Assembly (NCBI RefSeq): GCF_030332225.1
Contig: NZ_JAOWIF010000035.1
Coordinates: 248,001 to 312,000 of the forward strand
DNA length: 64,000 bases
Source of the DNA: Citrobacter sp. Cu233
GTDB taxonomy: Bacteria > Pseudomonadota > Gammaproteobacteria > Enterobacterales > Enterobacteriaceae
Direction: 5' to 3'
Part shown: positions 41,308-53,838 of the stretch, piece after piece
How positions within the stretch are numbered: position 1 is the first letter of the stretch
Layout: each line of letters starts with the position of its first letter
The notes under the pieces: generated by a model
What the model saw: only the letters and a program-made list of their open reading frames with translations
Databases searched by the model: none
What the model was told of the DNA's origin: nothing
Position numbers and translations under genes: made by a program

Positions 41308-42171
41308 ATGATCCGCAGCATGACCGCCTACGCCCGGCGTGAAATCAAGGGTGAATGGGGTAGCGCTACCTGGGAAATGCGCTCGGTAAACCAGCGTTAT
41401 CTGGAAACCTATTTTCGTCTGCCGGAGCAGTTCCGTAGTCTTGAACCTGTTGTGCGTGAGCGCATCCGCACACGTCTGACACGTGGTAAAATCGAATGCA
41501 CACTGCGTTTTGAACCTGATGCCAGCGCACAAGGCGAGCTCATTCTGAATGAAAAACTCGCTAAACAGCTCGTTAGCGCTGCTAACTGGGTCAAGATGCA
41601 GAGCGATGAAGGCGAAATTAATCCGGTCGATATCCTGCGCTGGCCGGGTGTAATGGCTGCTCAGGAGCAAGACCTGGATGCTATTGCCGCTGAAATCCTC
41701 GCCACGCTTGACGGTACACTGGATGATTTCATTGTCGCGCGTGAAACTGAAGGCCAGGCCCTGAAAACACTGATCGAGCAACGCCTGGAAGGCGTTAGCG
41801 CTGAAGTGGCGAAGGTACGTGCACATATGCCAGAAATTCTGCAGTGGCAGCGCGAGCGTCTGGTCGCCAAACTGGAAGACGCGCAGGTCCAACTCGAAAA
41901 TAACCGTCTTGAGCAAGAATTGGTGCTGATGGCACAGCGCATCGATGTGGCGGAAGAGCTGGATCGTCTGGAAGCCCACGTCAAAGAAACCTACAACATC
42001 CTGAAGAAAAAAGAGGCGGTAGGTCGCCGTCTGGACTTCATGATGCAGGAATTCAACCGTGAGTCGAACACCCTGGCATCGAAGTCTATCAATGCAGAGG
42101 TCACTAACTCCGCGATTGAACTGAAGGTATTGATCGAACAAATGCGCGAGCAGATCCAGAACATCGAGTAA
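41308..42171 (+). CDS. yicC: YicC family endoribonuclease
   Basis: A 287-residue cytoplasmic protein of the YicC/YloC family. In E. coli it is an endoribonuclease that acts on structured RNAs and promotes decay of the small RNA RyhB. The conserved N-terminus IRSMTAYARRE and the C-terminal DUF1732 segment (EEGRRLDFMMQEFNRESNTL-like, here VGRRLDFMMQEFNRE) are present. The start at 41308 matches the conserved M-I-R-S-M sequence. It is divergent from rph and ends in an intrinsic terminator. Confidence 0.95.
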   Translation: MIRSMTAYARREIKGEWGSATWEMRSVNQRYLETYFRLPEQFRSLEPVVRERIRTRLTRGKIECTLRFEPDASAQGELILNEKLAKQLVSAANWVKMQSDEGEINPVDILRWPGVMAAQEQDLDAIAAEILATLDGTLDDFIVARETEGQALKTLIEQRLEGVSAEVAKVRAHMPEILQWQRERLVAKLEDAQVQLENNRLEQELVLMAQRIDVAEELDRLEAHVKETYNILKKKEAVGRRLDFMMQEFNRESNTLASKSINAEVTNSAIELKVLIEQMREQIQNIE

Positions 42172-42181
42172 GTCACCATCT

Positions 42182-42221
42182 CACGTAGCCCGTCGATAAA
42201 CGGCGGCGCTACGTGTTTTTT
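42182..42221 (+). terminator. Intrinsic terminator after yicC
   Basis: CACGTAGC (42182-42189) pairs perfectly with GCTACGTG (42208-42215), with a CCGT/ACGG inner stem, followed by TTTTTT. It lies 10 bases after the yicC stop. Confidence 0.9.
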
Positions 42222-42429
42222 CCAATGAGCGTGTTTATAACCCCTCACTACGCATTATATTTTCTCATCATTTATCACCATCAATAATATAATGAAGCGC
42301 ATGCCATATGGCATTTTCATCAAGCCAGCATTAGCTGTAGTTATTAAAATCACTTCGCCTTAGAAAATCTCAATCGTGACAGTACGCACAAATCGTTAAC
42401 CTTAGCCCCCAGCAAATCAGGGGGAAGAC

Positions 42430-44774
<2,345 letters not shown>

Positions 44775-44900
44775 TCAAAACAGAGCGGCAAAAATGCATC
44801 ATGCGAGCAGCTTTCCTGGCATTTTCACTTTTTGTAGCAAACCTCCAGTAAAACAGGAAACTGGTACGCAAAACGCAATAAACATGCGCAAAAAGTGTGA

Positions 44901-45608
<708 letters not shown>

Positions 45609-45662
45609 ACCCACATTCAGTATCATGCCCAGTCATTTCTTCACCTGTGGAGCATTTTAAGT

Positions 45663-45938
45663 ATGGCACGCGTAACTGTTCAGGACGCTGTAGAGAAAAT
45701 TGGTAACCGTTTTGACCTGGTACTGGTCGCCGCGCGTCGCGCTCGTCAGATGCAGGTAGGCGGAAAGGATCCGCTCGTACCGGAAGAAAACGATAAAACT
45801 ACCGTAATCGCGCTGCGCGAAATCGAAGAAGGTCTGATCAACAACCAGATCCTCGACGTACGTGAGCGCCAGGAACAGCAAGAGCAGGAAGCCGCTGAAT
45901 TACAAGCCGTTACCGCTATTGCTGAAGGTCGTCGTTAA
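45663..45938 (+). CDS. rpoZ: RNA polymerase omega subunit
   Basis: The small omega subunit that helps assemble beta' and forms part of a ppGpp site on RNA polymerase. The 91 residues equal the E. coli length, with [20 protein letters not shown] at the N-terminus and a glutamate-rich C-terminal helix. It is cotranscribed with spoT, 18 bases downstream, which links the ppGpp enzyme with a subunit that senses it. Confidence 0.97.
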
Positions 45939-45956
45939 TCACAAAGCGGGTCGCCC

Positions 45957-48068
45957 TTGTATCTGTTTGAAAGCCTGAATCAACTGATTCAAAATTACCT
46001 GCCGGAAGACCAGATTAAGCGTCTTCGGCAGGCGTATCTCGTTGCACGTGACGCTCACGAGGGCCAAACACGTTCAAGCGGTGAACCCTATATCACGCAC
46101 CCGGTAGCGGTAGCCTGCATTCTGGCCGAGATGAAACTCGACTATGAAACGTTAATGGCTGCGCTGCTGCATGACGTGATTGAAGATACCCCTGCCACCT
46201 ACCAGGATATGGAACAGCTTTTTGGTAAAAGTGTTGCTGAACTGGTAGAAGGGGTATCAAAGCTTGATAAGCTTAAGTTTCGCGATAAGAAAGAGGCGCA
46301 GGCCGAAAACTTTCGCAAGATGATTATGGCGATGGTGCAGGATATCCGCGTCATTCTCATCAAGCTTGCCGACCGTACCCACAACATGCGCACGCTGGGC
46401 TCATTACGCCCGGATAAGCGTCGCCGCATCGCCCGTGAAACTCTCGAAATCTACAGTCCGCTGGCACACCGTTTAGGTATTCATCATATAAAAACCGAGC
46501 TGGAAGAGCTGGGGTTTGAAGCGCTGTACCCGAACCGCTATCGCGTGATTAAAGAAGTGGTTAAAGCCGCTCGCGGCAACCGCAAAGAGATGATCCAAAA
46601 AATCCTCTCAGAAATCGAAGGGCGTTTGCAGGAGGCTGGCATTCCGTGTCGTGTAAGTGGACGCGAAAAGCACCTGTACTCTATCTATTGCAAAATGGTA
46701 CTCAAAGAGCAGCGTTTTCACTCGATCATGGATATCTACGCTTTCCGCGTTATTGTTCATGACTCCGACACCTGCTATCGCGTACTCGGCCAGATGCATA
46801 GCCTGTACAAACCACGTCCTGGTCGCGTTAAAGACTATATTGCCATTCCGAAAGCGAACGGATATCAATCTTTGCACACCTCAATGATCGGCCCACACGG
46901 CGTCCCGGTTGAAGTACAAATTCGTACTGAAGACATGGACCAGATGGCGGAGATGGGGGTTGCAGCACACTGGGCGTATAAAGAGCACGGCGAAACCAGT
47001 ACTACGGCACAAATCCGCGCCCAACGCTGGATGCAAAGCTTGCTGGAGCTGCAGCAAAGCGCCGGTAGCTCATTTGAATTTATTGAAAGCGTCAAATCTG
47101 ATCTCTTCCCGGATGAGATTTATGTTTTCACACCGGAAGGGCGAATTGTCGAATTGCCTGCCGGTGCAACACCTGTCGACTTCGCCTATGCTGTGCATAC
47201 CGATATCGGTCACGCCTGCGTTGGTGCCCGCGTTGACAGGCAGCCTTACCCACTTTCGCAGCCGCTCTCCAGTGGCCAAACCGTTGAAATCATTACCGCG
47301 CCAGGCGCTCGCCCCAATGCGGCATGGCTCAACTTTGTGGTCAGTTCAAAAGCTCGCGCCAAAATTCGCCAACTGCTGAAAAACCTTAAGCGCGATGATT
47401 CTGTCAGTCTGGGTCGTCGTCTGCTCAACCATGCCTTAGGTGGTAGCCGTAAACTGGCAGAGATCCCGCAAGAGAGCATCCAGCGTGAGCTTGAGCGCAT
47501 GAAGCTCGCCACGCTTGACGATCTGTTAGCTGAAATCGGCCTGGGTAACGCCATGAGCGTGGTCGTTGCGAAAAACCTTCAGCAGGGTGAGGTGCCGGCA
47601 AATGCGCCAGCACAATCTGGTCATGGTCATCTGCCTATTAAAGGCGCAGACGGCGTGCTGATCACCTTCGCGAAATGTTGTCGTCCAATTCCTGGCGATC
47701 CAATCATTGCCCACGTCAGTCCGGGTAAAGGTCTGGTGATCCACCATGAGTCCTGCCGTAACATCCGTGGCTACCAGAAAGAGCCTGAGAAGTTTATGGC
47801 GGTTGAATGGGATAAGGAGACCGAGCAGGAGTTCATCACTGAGATTAAGGTGGATATGTTTAACCACCAGGGTGCTCTGGCAAACCTGACGGCGGCAATC
47901 AACACGACCACCTCCAATATTCAAAGTCTGAATACTGAAGAGAAAGACGGCCGCGTCTACAGCGCCTTTATTCGCCTCACTGCCCGCGATCGCGTACATC
48001 TGGCGAACATTATGCGCAAAATCCGCGTCATGCCGGACGTGATTAAAGTCACCCGTAACAGAAACTAG
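45957..48068 (+). CDS. spoT: Bifunctional (p)ppGpp synthetase/hydrolase SpoT
   Basis: Makes and degrades the alarmone (p)ppGpp and sets its basal level. The 703 residues are one more than E. coli. The hydrolase HD motif is His72-Asp73 (LLHDVIED); the weak synthetase domain (about 200-350), TGS domain (from about 385, DEIYVFTPEGRIVELPAG), zinc-finger/helical region and C-terminal ACT domain follow in order. The start is TTG at 45957, which keeps the conserved MYLFESLNQL sequence; a weak start is in line with low expression. trmH follows after 6 bases. Confidence 0.97.
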   Translation: MYLFESLNQLIQNYLPEDQIKRLRQAYLVARDAHEGQTRSSGEPYITHPVAVACILAEMKLDYETLMAALLHDVIEDTPATYQDMEQLFGKSVAELVEGVSKLDKLKFRDKKEAQAENFRKMIMAMVQDIRVILIKLADRTHNMRTLGSLRPDKRRRIARETLEIYSPLAHRLGIHHIKTELEELGFEALYPNRYRVIKEVVKAARGNRKEMIQKILSEIEGRLQEAGIPCRVSGREKHLYSIYCKMVLKEQRFHSIMDIYAFRVIVHDSDTCYRVLGQMHSLYKPRPGRVKDYIAIPKANGYQSLHTSMIGPHGVPVEVQIRTEDMDQMAEMGVAAHWAYKEHGETSTTAQIRAQRWMQSLLELQQSAGSSFEFIESVKSDLFPDEIYVFTPEGRIVELPAGATPVDFAYAVHTDIGHACVGARVDRQPYPLSQPLSSGQTVEIITAPGARPNAAWLNFVVSSKARAKIRQLLKNLKRDDSVSLGRRLLNHALGGSRKLAEIPQESIQRELERMKLATLDDLLAEIGLGNAMSVVVAKNLQQGEVPANAPAQSGHGHLPIKGADGVLITFAKCCRPIPGDPIIAHVSPGKGLVIHHESCRNIRGYQKEPEKFMAVEWDKETEQEFITEIKVDMFNHQGALANLTAAINTTTSNIQSLNTEEKDGRVYSAFIRLTARDRVHLANIMRKIRVMPDVIKVTRNRN

Positions 48069-48074
48069 TCTTTT

Positions 48075-48764
48075 ATGAATGAACAGCGTTATGCACGTAT
48101 CCGCGAGATGCTCGCGCGGCGTCAGCCTGATCTGACTGTCTGCATGGAGCAAGTCCACAAACCTCATAACGTTTCTGCGATCATTCGTACCGCGGATGCC
48201 GTCGGCGTGCATGAAGTCCACGCCGTCTGGCCGGGTAGTCGTATGCGTACCATGGCCTCCTCTGCCGCGGGCAGCAACAGTTGGGTGCAGGTGAAAACTC
48301 ACCGCACTATCGGCGATGCCGTCACGCAGTTAAAAAGCCAGGGCATGCAAATTCTGGCAACTCACCTCTCTGACAAAGCTGTCGATTTCCGCGAGATTGA
48401 TTACACGCGGCCAACCTGCATCCTGATGGGCCAGGAAAAAACCGGTATCACCCAGGAAGCATTAGATTTGGCAGATCAGGACATCATCATTCCGATGATT
48501 GGTATGGTGCAGTCGCTGAATGTCTCGGTCGCCTCGGCGCTGATTCTGTACGAAGCACAACGCCAGCGGCAAAACGCCGGGATGTACCAACGAGAAAACA
48601 GCATGCTGCCGGAAGACGAGCAGCAACGTTTGCTGTTTGAAGGGGGATATCCCGTGCTGGCCAATGTGGCGAAGCGCAAAGGACTCCCCTATCCCCACGT
48701 GAATACGCAGGGCGAAATTGAAGCCGATGCAACGTGGTGGGCCACTATGCAGTCTGCGAGATAA
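48075..48764 (+). CDS. trmH: tRNA (guanosine-18 2'-O) methyltransferase
   Basis: Methylates the ribose of G18 in the tRNA D-loop using S-adenosylmethionine (formerly SpoU). The 229 residues equal the E. coli length. The SPOUT motifs are NVSAIIRTADAVGVHEVHAV, LMGQEKTGITQEAL and MIGMVQSLNVSVASALILYE. It lies between spoT and recG in the operon, 5 bases before recG. Confidence 0.97.
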   Translation: MNEQRYARIREMLARRQPDLTVCMEQVHKPHNVSAIIRTADAVGVHEVHAVWPGSRMRTMASSAAGSNSWVQVKTHRTIGDAVTQLKSQGMQILATHLSDKAVDFREIDYTRPTCILMGQEKTGITQEALDLADQDIIIPMIGMVQSLNVSVASALILYEAQRQRQNAGMYQRENSMLPEDEQQRLLFEGGYPVLANVAKRKGLPYPHVNTQGEIEADATWWATMQSAR

Positions 48765-48769
48765 ACACG

Positions 48770-50851
48770 ATGAAAGGCCGTTTACTGGATGCCATCCCAC
48801 TCAACTCTCTGACGGGCGTTGGCGCAGCACAAAGCAGTAAACTGGCTAAAATTGGCCTGCACACCGTGCAGGACCTCCTGTTGCACCTTCCTCTGCGCTA
48901 CGAAGATCGTACTCATCTTTACCCAATTGGCGAACTCTTACCCGGCGTCTACGCCACCGTTGAAGGCGAAGTGTTGAACTGCAATATTACCTTCGGTGGC
49001 CGCCGGATGATGACCTGCCAGATAAGCGATGGCTCGGGTATTCTGACGATGCGCTTCTTCAATTTCAGCGCCGCGATGAAAAATAGCCTCGCTACCGGAA
49101 GACGGGTACTGGCCTATGGCGAAGCTAAACGTGGGAAATATGGCGCAGAGATGATCCACCCGGAATATCGCGTACAGGGCGATCTCAGCACGCCGGAACT
49201 CCAGGAAACGCTCACTCCGGTTTACCCCACAACCGAAGGCGTGAAGCAGGCAACACTGCGTAAACTGACCGATCAGGCGCTGGATTTGCTTGATACCTGC
49301 GCCATTGCCGAACTGCTACCACCGGAATTACTACAAGGGATGATGAGCCTGCCAGAAGCCCTGCGCACGCTGCACCGTCCACCGCCGTCACTCCAGCTAA
49401 GCGATCTGGAAACCGGACAACATCCGGCACAGCGACGTTTGATTCTGGAAGAACTGCTGGCACACAACCTCAGCATGCTGGCGTTACGCGCCGGAGCCCA
49501 ACGTTTTCACGCCCAGCCGCTGAGTGCGAACGATACGCTGAAAAATAAGCTGCTGGCAGCCCTCCCCTTTAAGCCAACCGGCGCACAGGCGCGGGTAACC
49601 GCCGAGATTGAACGCGACATGGCGCTGGATGTCCCGATGATGCGACTGGTACAGGGTGATGTTGGTTCCGGGAAAACGCTGGTTGCAGCACTTGCTGCTC
49701 TACGGGCAATTGCACATGGCAAGCAAGTTGCGCTGATGGCCCCCACCGAACTACTGGCTGAGCAGCACGCAAATAACTTCCGCAACTGGTTTGCACCGCT
49801 GGGTGTTGAAGTGGGCTGGCTGGCCGGCAAGCAAAAAGGTAAAGCGCGTCAGACACAGCAGGAGGCTATTGCCAGCGGCCAGGTCCAGATGATTGTCGGC
49901 ACTCATGCTATTTTCCAGGAACAGGTTCAGTTCAATGGACTGGCCCTGGTTATCATCGACGAACAACATCGCTTCGGCGTGCATCAGCGTTTGGCACTAT
50001 GGGAAAAAGGTCAGCAGCAGGGTTTCCACCCGCATCAGTTGATCATGACCGCCACGCCAATCCCACGCACGCTGGCGATGACCGCCTATGCCGATCTCGA
50101 CACATCAGTGATTGATGAACTGCCTCCAGGGCGTACACCGGTCACCACCGTCGCGATTCCGGATACCCGGCGCAGCGACATCATTGACCGTGTGCGTAAC
50201 GCCTGCACGCACGAAGGACGTCAGGCGTATTGGGTCTGCACGTTGATTGAAGAGTCTGATTTACTGGAGGCCCAGGCAGCAGAGGCCACGTGGGAAGAAC
50301 TTAAACTCGCTCTGCCGGAGCTTAATATTGGCCTGGTGCATGGGCGCATGAAACCTGCCGAGAAGCTGTCTGTCATGGCTGCGTTTAAACAGGGTGCAAT
50401 GCATTTACTGGTCGCCACTACAGTGATTGAAGTCGGTGTAGACGTACCAAACGCCAGCCTGATGATTATTGAAAACCCGGAGCGTCTGGGCTTAGCGCAG
50501 TTACACCAGCTGCGCGGCCGCGTCGGTCGCGGTGCAGTCGCTTCTCACTGCGTCCTGCTGTACAAATCACCGCTGTCAAAAACAGCGCAAAAACGTCTGC
50601 AGGTGCTGCGAGACAGCAACGACGGATTCATTATTGCGCAAAAAGATTTGGAGATCCGCGGCCCCGGTGAGCTGTTGGGTACACGCCAGACCGGAACGGC
50701 GGAATTTAAGGTAGCGGATTTACTGCGCGATCAGGCCATTATTCCGGAAGTTCAGCGCATTGCCCGCCATATTCACGAACGTTATCCACAGCAGGCAGTG
50801 GCGCTGATAGAGCGCTGGATGCCAGAAACTGAACGCTACTCCAACGCATAA
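48770..50851 (+). CDS. recG: ATP-dependent DNA helicase RecG
   Basis: A branch-migrating helicase that remodels stalled forks and recombination intermediates. The 693 residues equal the E. coli length. The N-terminal wedge domain binds the fork; helicase motif I GDVGSGKT is near residue 300 and motif II is DEQH near residue 400; the C-terminal motif QLRGRVGRGAVASHC is present. The ATG at 48770 gives the conserved MKGRLLDA start; a frame from 48734 lies inside trmH. It is the last gene of the operon. Confidence 0.97.
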   Translation: MKGRLLDAIPLNSLTGVGAAQSSKLAKIGLHTVQDLLLHLPLRYEDRTHLYPIGELLPGVYATVEGEVLNCNITFGGRRMMTCQISDGSGILTMRFFNFSAAMKNSLATGRRVLAYGEAKRGKYGAEMIHPEYRVQGDLSTPELQETLTPVYPTTEGVKQATLRKLTDQALDLLDTCAIAELLPPELLQGMMSLPEALRTLHRPPPSLQLSDLETGQHPAQRRLILEELLAHNLSMLALRAGAQRFHAQPLSANDTLKNKLLAALPFKPTGAQARVTAEIERDMALDVPMMRLVQGDVGSGKTLVAALAALRAIAHGKQVALMAPTELLAEQHANNFRNWFAPLGVEVGWLAGKQKGKARQTQQEAIASGQVQMIVGTHAIFQEQVQFNGLALVIIDEQHRFGVHQRLALWEKGQQQGFHPHQLIMTATPIPRTLAMTAYADLDTSVIDELPPGRTPVTTVAIPDTRRSDIIDRVRNACTHEGRQAYWVCTLIEESDLLEAQAAEATWEELKLALPELNIGLVHGRMKPAEKLSVMAAFKQGAMHLLVATTVIEVGVDVPNASLMIIENPERLGLAQLHQLRGRVGRGAVASHCVLLYKSPLSKTAQKRLQVLRDSNDGFIIAQKDLEIRGPGELLGTRQTGTAEFKVADLLRDQAIIPEVQRIARHIHERYPQQAVALIERWMPETERYSNA

Positions 50852-50862
50852 CCCTCTTCATC

Positions 50863-50884
50863 GCGGCGGTTATCACACCGCCGC
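50863..50884. terminator. Hairpin between convergent recG and gltS
   Basis: GCGGCGGT (50863-50870) pairs perfectly with ACCGCCGC (50877-50884) around TATCAC. It is symmetrical enough to serve both genes, but neither strand has a T-tract. Confidence 0.55.
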
Positions 50885-50891
50885 ACGGCCT

Positions 50892-52097
50892 TTATTGCGC
50901 AAAAATCGGCAACAGCAGATACAGCTTAATCACCAGTGCGTTGACGATATCGATAAAGAACGCCCCCACCATCGGCACCACCAGAAACGCCATATGTGAT
51001 GGGCCAAAACGTTCGGTAATCGCCTGCATGTTGGCAATCGCTGTCGGCGTTGCGCCGAGGCCAAAGCCACAGTGCCCGGCTGCCAGAACCGCCGCATCGT
51101 AGTTCTTACCCATCAGGCGCCAGGTGACGAAAATCGCATACAGCGCCATGAAAACGGTCTGTACGACAAGGATTGCCAACATTGGCAGCGCCAGCGAAGC
51201 CAGTTCCCATAGCTTGAGGCTCATTAACGCCATTGCCAGGAACAGCGACAGGCTGACGTTACCAAGCACCGAAACCGCACGCTCAAACACCCGATAAAAG
51301 CCCAGTAGCGCCAGACCATTACTCAGAATCACACCAACAAACAGTACGCAGACGAAGGTCGGCAGTTCCAGCACCGTTCCCACCAACATTTGCGCAACGA
51401 TTTTGCCCACCGTCAGGCAGATAGCAATCAGCGCGATAGTTTCAATCAGCACCAGCGAGGTGATCATGCGCCCAACATCCGGCTTTTCAAACGCAGTCGG
51501 TACTGCCTGATCGTCCGGCATACCGTCCGGAGTCGTGGAGTGTTTAACCAGATAGCGCGCGACAGGACCACCAATCAAGCCGCCCAGCACCAGGCCGAAC
51601 GTTGCGCATGCCATTGCCACTTCAGTTGCATTAGCGAAACCATAGCGTTCAATAAACAGCTTGCTCCACGCCGCTCCGGTTCCGTGCCCACCAGAGAGCG
51701 TTATCGAACCGGCAATCAGGCCCATCAACGGGTCGAGACCCAGCAGGCTTGCCATACCGATACCGATGGCGTTCTGCATTAATAGCAGCCCAACAACCAC
51801 AATCAGAAAGATGCCCACCACGCGGCCACCAGCGCGCAGGCTGGCAATATTGGCATTAAGGCCGATAGTTGCGAAGAACGCCAGCATCAGCGGATCGCGC
51901 AACGTCATATCAAAATTGACCTCCCAGCCCATGCTTTTTTTCAGCACCAGCAACGCGATCGCCACCAGCAATCCACCTGCTACAGGTTCGGGAATCGTAT
52001 ATTTTTTCAGGAAAGAGACAGACTGGACGAGCTTACGCCCCAGCAGCAACACCAGGGTTGCAGCAACCAGTGTTGATAATGTATCGAGGTAAAACAT
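50892..52097 (-). CDS. gltS: Sodium/glutamate symporter GltS
   Basis: An inner-membrane Na+-coupled glutamate importer. The 401 residues equal the E. coli length and form about ten hydrophobic segments in two inverted halves. The signature loops GSITLSGGHGTGAAW (first half) and AAGHCGFGLGATPTAIANM (second half) are the re-entrant loops of this family. The ATG at 52097 follows GGAG by 7 bases; an ATG four codons earlier overlaps the Shine-Dalgarno itself. It converges on recG and is divergent from xanP. Confidence 0.96.
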   Translation of the reverse strand: MFYLDTLSTLVAATLVLLLGRKLVQSVSFLKKYTIPEPVAGGLLVAIALLVLKKSMGWEVNFDMTLRDPLMLAFFATIGLNANIASLRAGGRVVGIFLIVVVGLLLMQNAIGIGMASLLGLDPLMGLIAGSITLSGGHGTGAAWSKLFIERYGFANATEVAMACATFGLVLGGLIGGPVARYLVKHSTTPDGMPDDQAVPTAFEKPDVGRMITSLVLIETIALIAICLTVGKIVAQMLVGTVLELPTFVCVLFVGVILSNGLALLGFYRVFERAVSVLGNVSLSLFLAMALMSLKLWELASLALPMLAILVVQTVFMALYAIFVTWRLMGKNYDAAVLAAGHCGFGLGATPTAIANMQAITERFGPSHMAFLVVPMVGAFFIDIVNALVIKLYLLLPIFAQ

Positions 52098-52257
52098 ATA
52101 CAGCTCCATTAGTGCGCTTTGCAGTTCTGCTACGCACGATTCATTCCAGGTCGATTTTTAGCTCTTAATGAGTTATCGGGGTGGATTTTAAGCAGAAAAT
52201 CATGAAAAGTTATATAAAAATGTTTGTTTATCCGTTTTAAATATTAAGAATAGTTAC

Positions 52258-52273
52258 TCGCAAACGTTTGCTT
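52258..52273. promoter_or_regulatory. PurR-type operator upstream of xanP
   Basis: TCGCAAACGTTTGCTT contains the perfect palindrome GCAAACGTTTGC (52260-52271), the consensus core of PurR boxes (ACGCAAACGTTTNCGT). It lies 55 bases before the xanP start, so guanine/hypoxanthine-bound PurR would be expected to reduce xanthine uptake. It could also affect the divergent gltS. Confidence 0.72.
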
Positions 52274-52325
52274 TTCTGCCCTGGTCAGATAAAATCACCG
52301 CTTTTCCACCATGGGATTGCCTCTG

Positions 52326-53717
52326 ATGTCCGTTAACGCCGTAGAGTCGACCGATGCGCAACCGGTTGCGCAGACTCACAACAGTGAACTGATTTACCGT
52401 CTTGAAGATCGCCCCCCGCTAGCCCAAACCCTGTTTGCCGCCTGTCAGCACCTGCTGGCCATGTTCGTCGCGGTAATCACGCCTGCTCTGTTAATCTGCC
52501 AGGCGCTCGGTTTACCAGCTCAGGATACTCAACACATTATCAGTATGTCGCTGTTCGCTTCTGGCGTGGCTTCTATCATTCAGATTAAAGCCTGGGGACC
52601 GGTGGGTTCAGGGCTGTTATCCATTCAGGGCACCAGTTTTAACTTTGTTGCGCCGCTGATTATGGGCGGTACGGCGCTAAAAACCGGTGGTGCCGATATC
52701 CCAACCATGATGGCGGCGTTGTTTGGCACACTGATGCTGGCAAGCTGCACCGAGATGGTTATCTCGCGTGTACTGCATCTGGCACGTCGTATTATTACTC
52801 CGCTGGTCTCAGGGGTGGTAGTAATGATCATTGGTCTGTCACTGATTCAGGTGGGTCTGACATCGATTGGCGGCGGTTACGCCGCAATGAGCGACAACAC
52901 CTTTGGCGCACCGAAGAATTTGATGCTGGCGGGTGTCGTGCTGGCGCTGATTATCATTCTTAATCGCCAGCGCAACCCGTACCTGCGCGTTGCGTCACTG
53001 GTGATTGCCATGGCTGCGGGCTACCTGCTGGCATGGTTTATGGGCATGTTGCCGCAAAATACCGCGCCGGTAAGTCAGGATCTGATCATGGTGCCAACGC
53101 CGCTGTATTACGGTCTGGGTATCGACTGGAGTTTACTGCTACCACTGATGCTGGTCTTTATGATCACCTCGCTGGAGACCATCGGTGATATTACGGCCAC
53201 CTCCGATGTCTCCGAACAACCGGTCTCGGGTCCGCTGTACATGAAACGTCTGAAAGGCGGTGTACTGGCGAACGGCCTGAACTCGTTTGTTTCTGCCGTG
53301 TTCAACACCTTCCCGAACTCCTGCTTCGGTCAGAATAACGGGGTCATCCAGTTAACCGGCGTTGCCAGCCGCTATGTTGGTTTTGTGGTGGCGCTGATGC
53401 TGATCGCACTGGGTCTGTTCCCGGCAGTCAGTGGCTTTGTACAACATATCCCTGAACCTGTTCTGGGCGGGGCAACGCTGGTGATGTTCGGGACTATCGC
53501 CGCCTCCGGGGTTCGCATCGTGTCACGTGAACCGCTGAACCGCCGTGCCATTTTGATTATTGCACTGTCGCTGGCTGTTGGTCTCGGCGTCTCCCAGCAA
53601 CCGCTGATCCTGCAGTTTGCGCCTGACTGGGTGAAAAACCTGCTCTCTTCCGGCATTGCTGCTGGCGGTATTACCGCTATTGTTCTGAACCTGATTTTCC
53701 CGCCAGAGAAAGCATAA
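52326..53717 (+). CDS. xanP: Xanthine:H+ symporter XanP
   Basis: An inner-membrane xanthine permease of the NCS2/NAT family (formerly YicE). The 463 residues equal the E. coli length, with about 14 membrane segments. The NAT signature [14 protein letters not shown] and the conserved [21 protein letters not shown] segment carry the substrate-site residues. The ATG at 52326 matches the E. coli start; an ATG five codons upstream (52311) is also open. A 12-bp stem follows the stop. Confidence 0.95.
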   Translation: MSVNAVESTDAQPVAQTHNSELIYRLEDRPPLAQTLFAACQHLLAMFVAVITPALLICQALGLPAQDTQHIISMSLFASGVASIIQIKAWGPVGSGLLSIQGTSFNFVAPLIMGGTALKTGGADIPTMMAALFGTLMLASCTEMVISRVLHLARRIITPLVSGVVVMIIGLSLIQVGLTSIGGGYAAMSDNTFGAPKNLMLAGVVLALIIILNRQRNPYLRVASLVIAMAAGYLLAWFMGMLPQNTAPVSQDLIMVPTPLYYGLGIDWSLLLPLMLVFMITSLETIGDITATSDVSEQPVSGPLYMKRLKGGVLANGLNSFVSAVFNTFPNSCFGQNNGVIQLTGVASRYVGFVVALMLIALGLFPAVSGFVQHIPEPVLGGATLVMFGTIAASGVRIVSREPLNRRAILIIALSLAVGLGVSQQPLILQFAPDWVKNLLSSGIAAGGITAIVLNLIFPPEKA

Positions 53718-53724
53718 GCGAAAT

Positions 53725-53751
53725 GCGGCGTTGATTCTGAATCAACGCCGC
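53725..53751 (+). terminator. 12-bp hairpin after xanP
   Basis: GCGGCGTTGATT (53725-53736) pairs perfectly with AATCAACGCCGC (53740-53751) around CTG. It is a very stable stem 7 bases after the stop, but it lacks a T-tract. Confidence 0.62.
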
Positions 53752-53838
53752 TGTAACGCTCTTTCACCATTCCCGCCTTGAGGATTGCGCGTAAATCGTG
53801 CATAACTTGACTATGTGCACTTCGCGGGATGGAAGACC

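Noticed and set aside
41290-42141. Minus-strand open frame of 283 codons opposite yicC
   Set aside because: Composition (Phe, Cys, His rich) and position are those of a shadow of yicC.
47526-48302. Minus-strand open frame spanning the spoT-trmH junction
   Set aside because: Overlaps two essential-type conserved genes on the other strand and lacks any recognisable domain.
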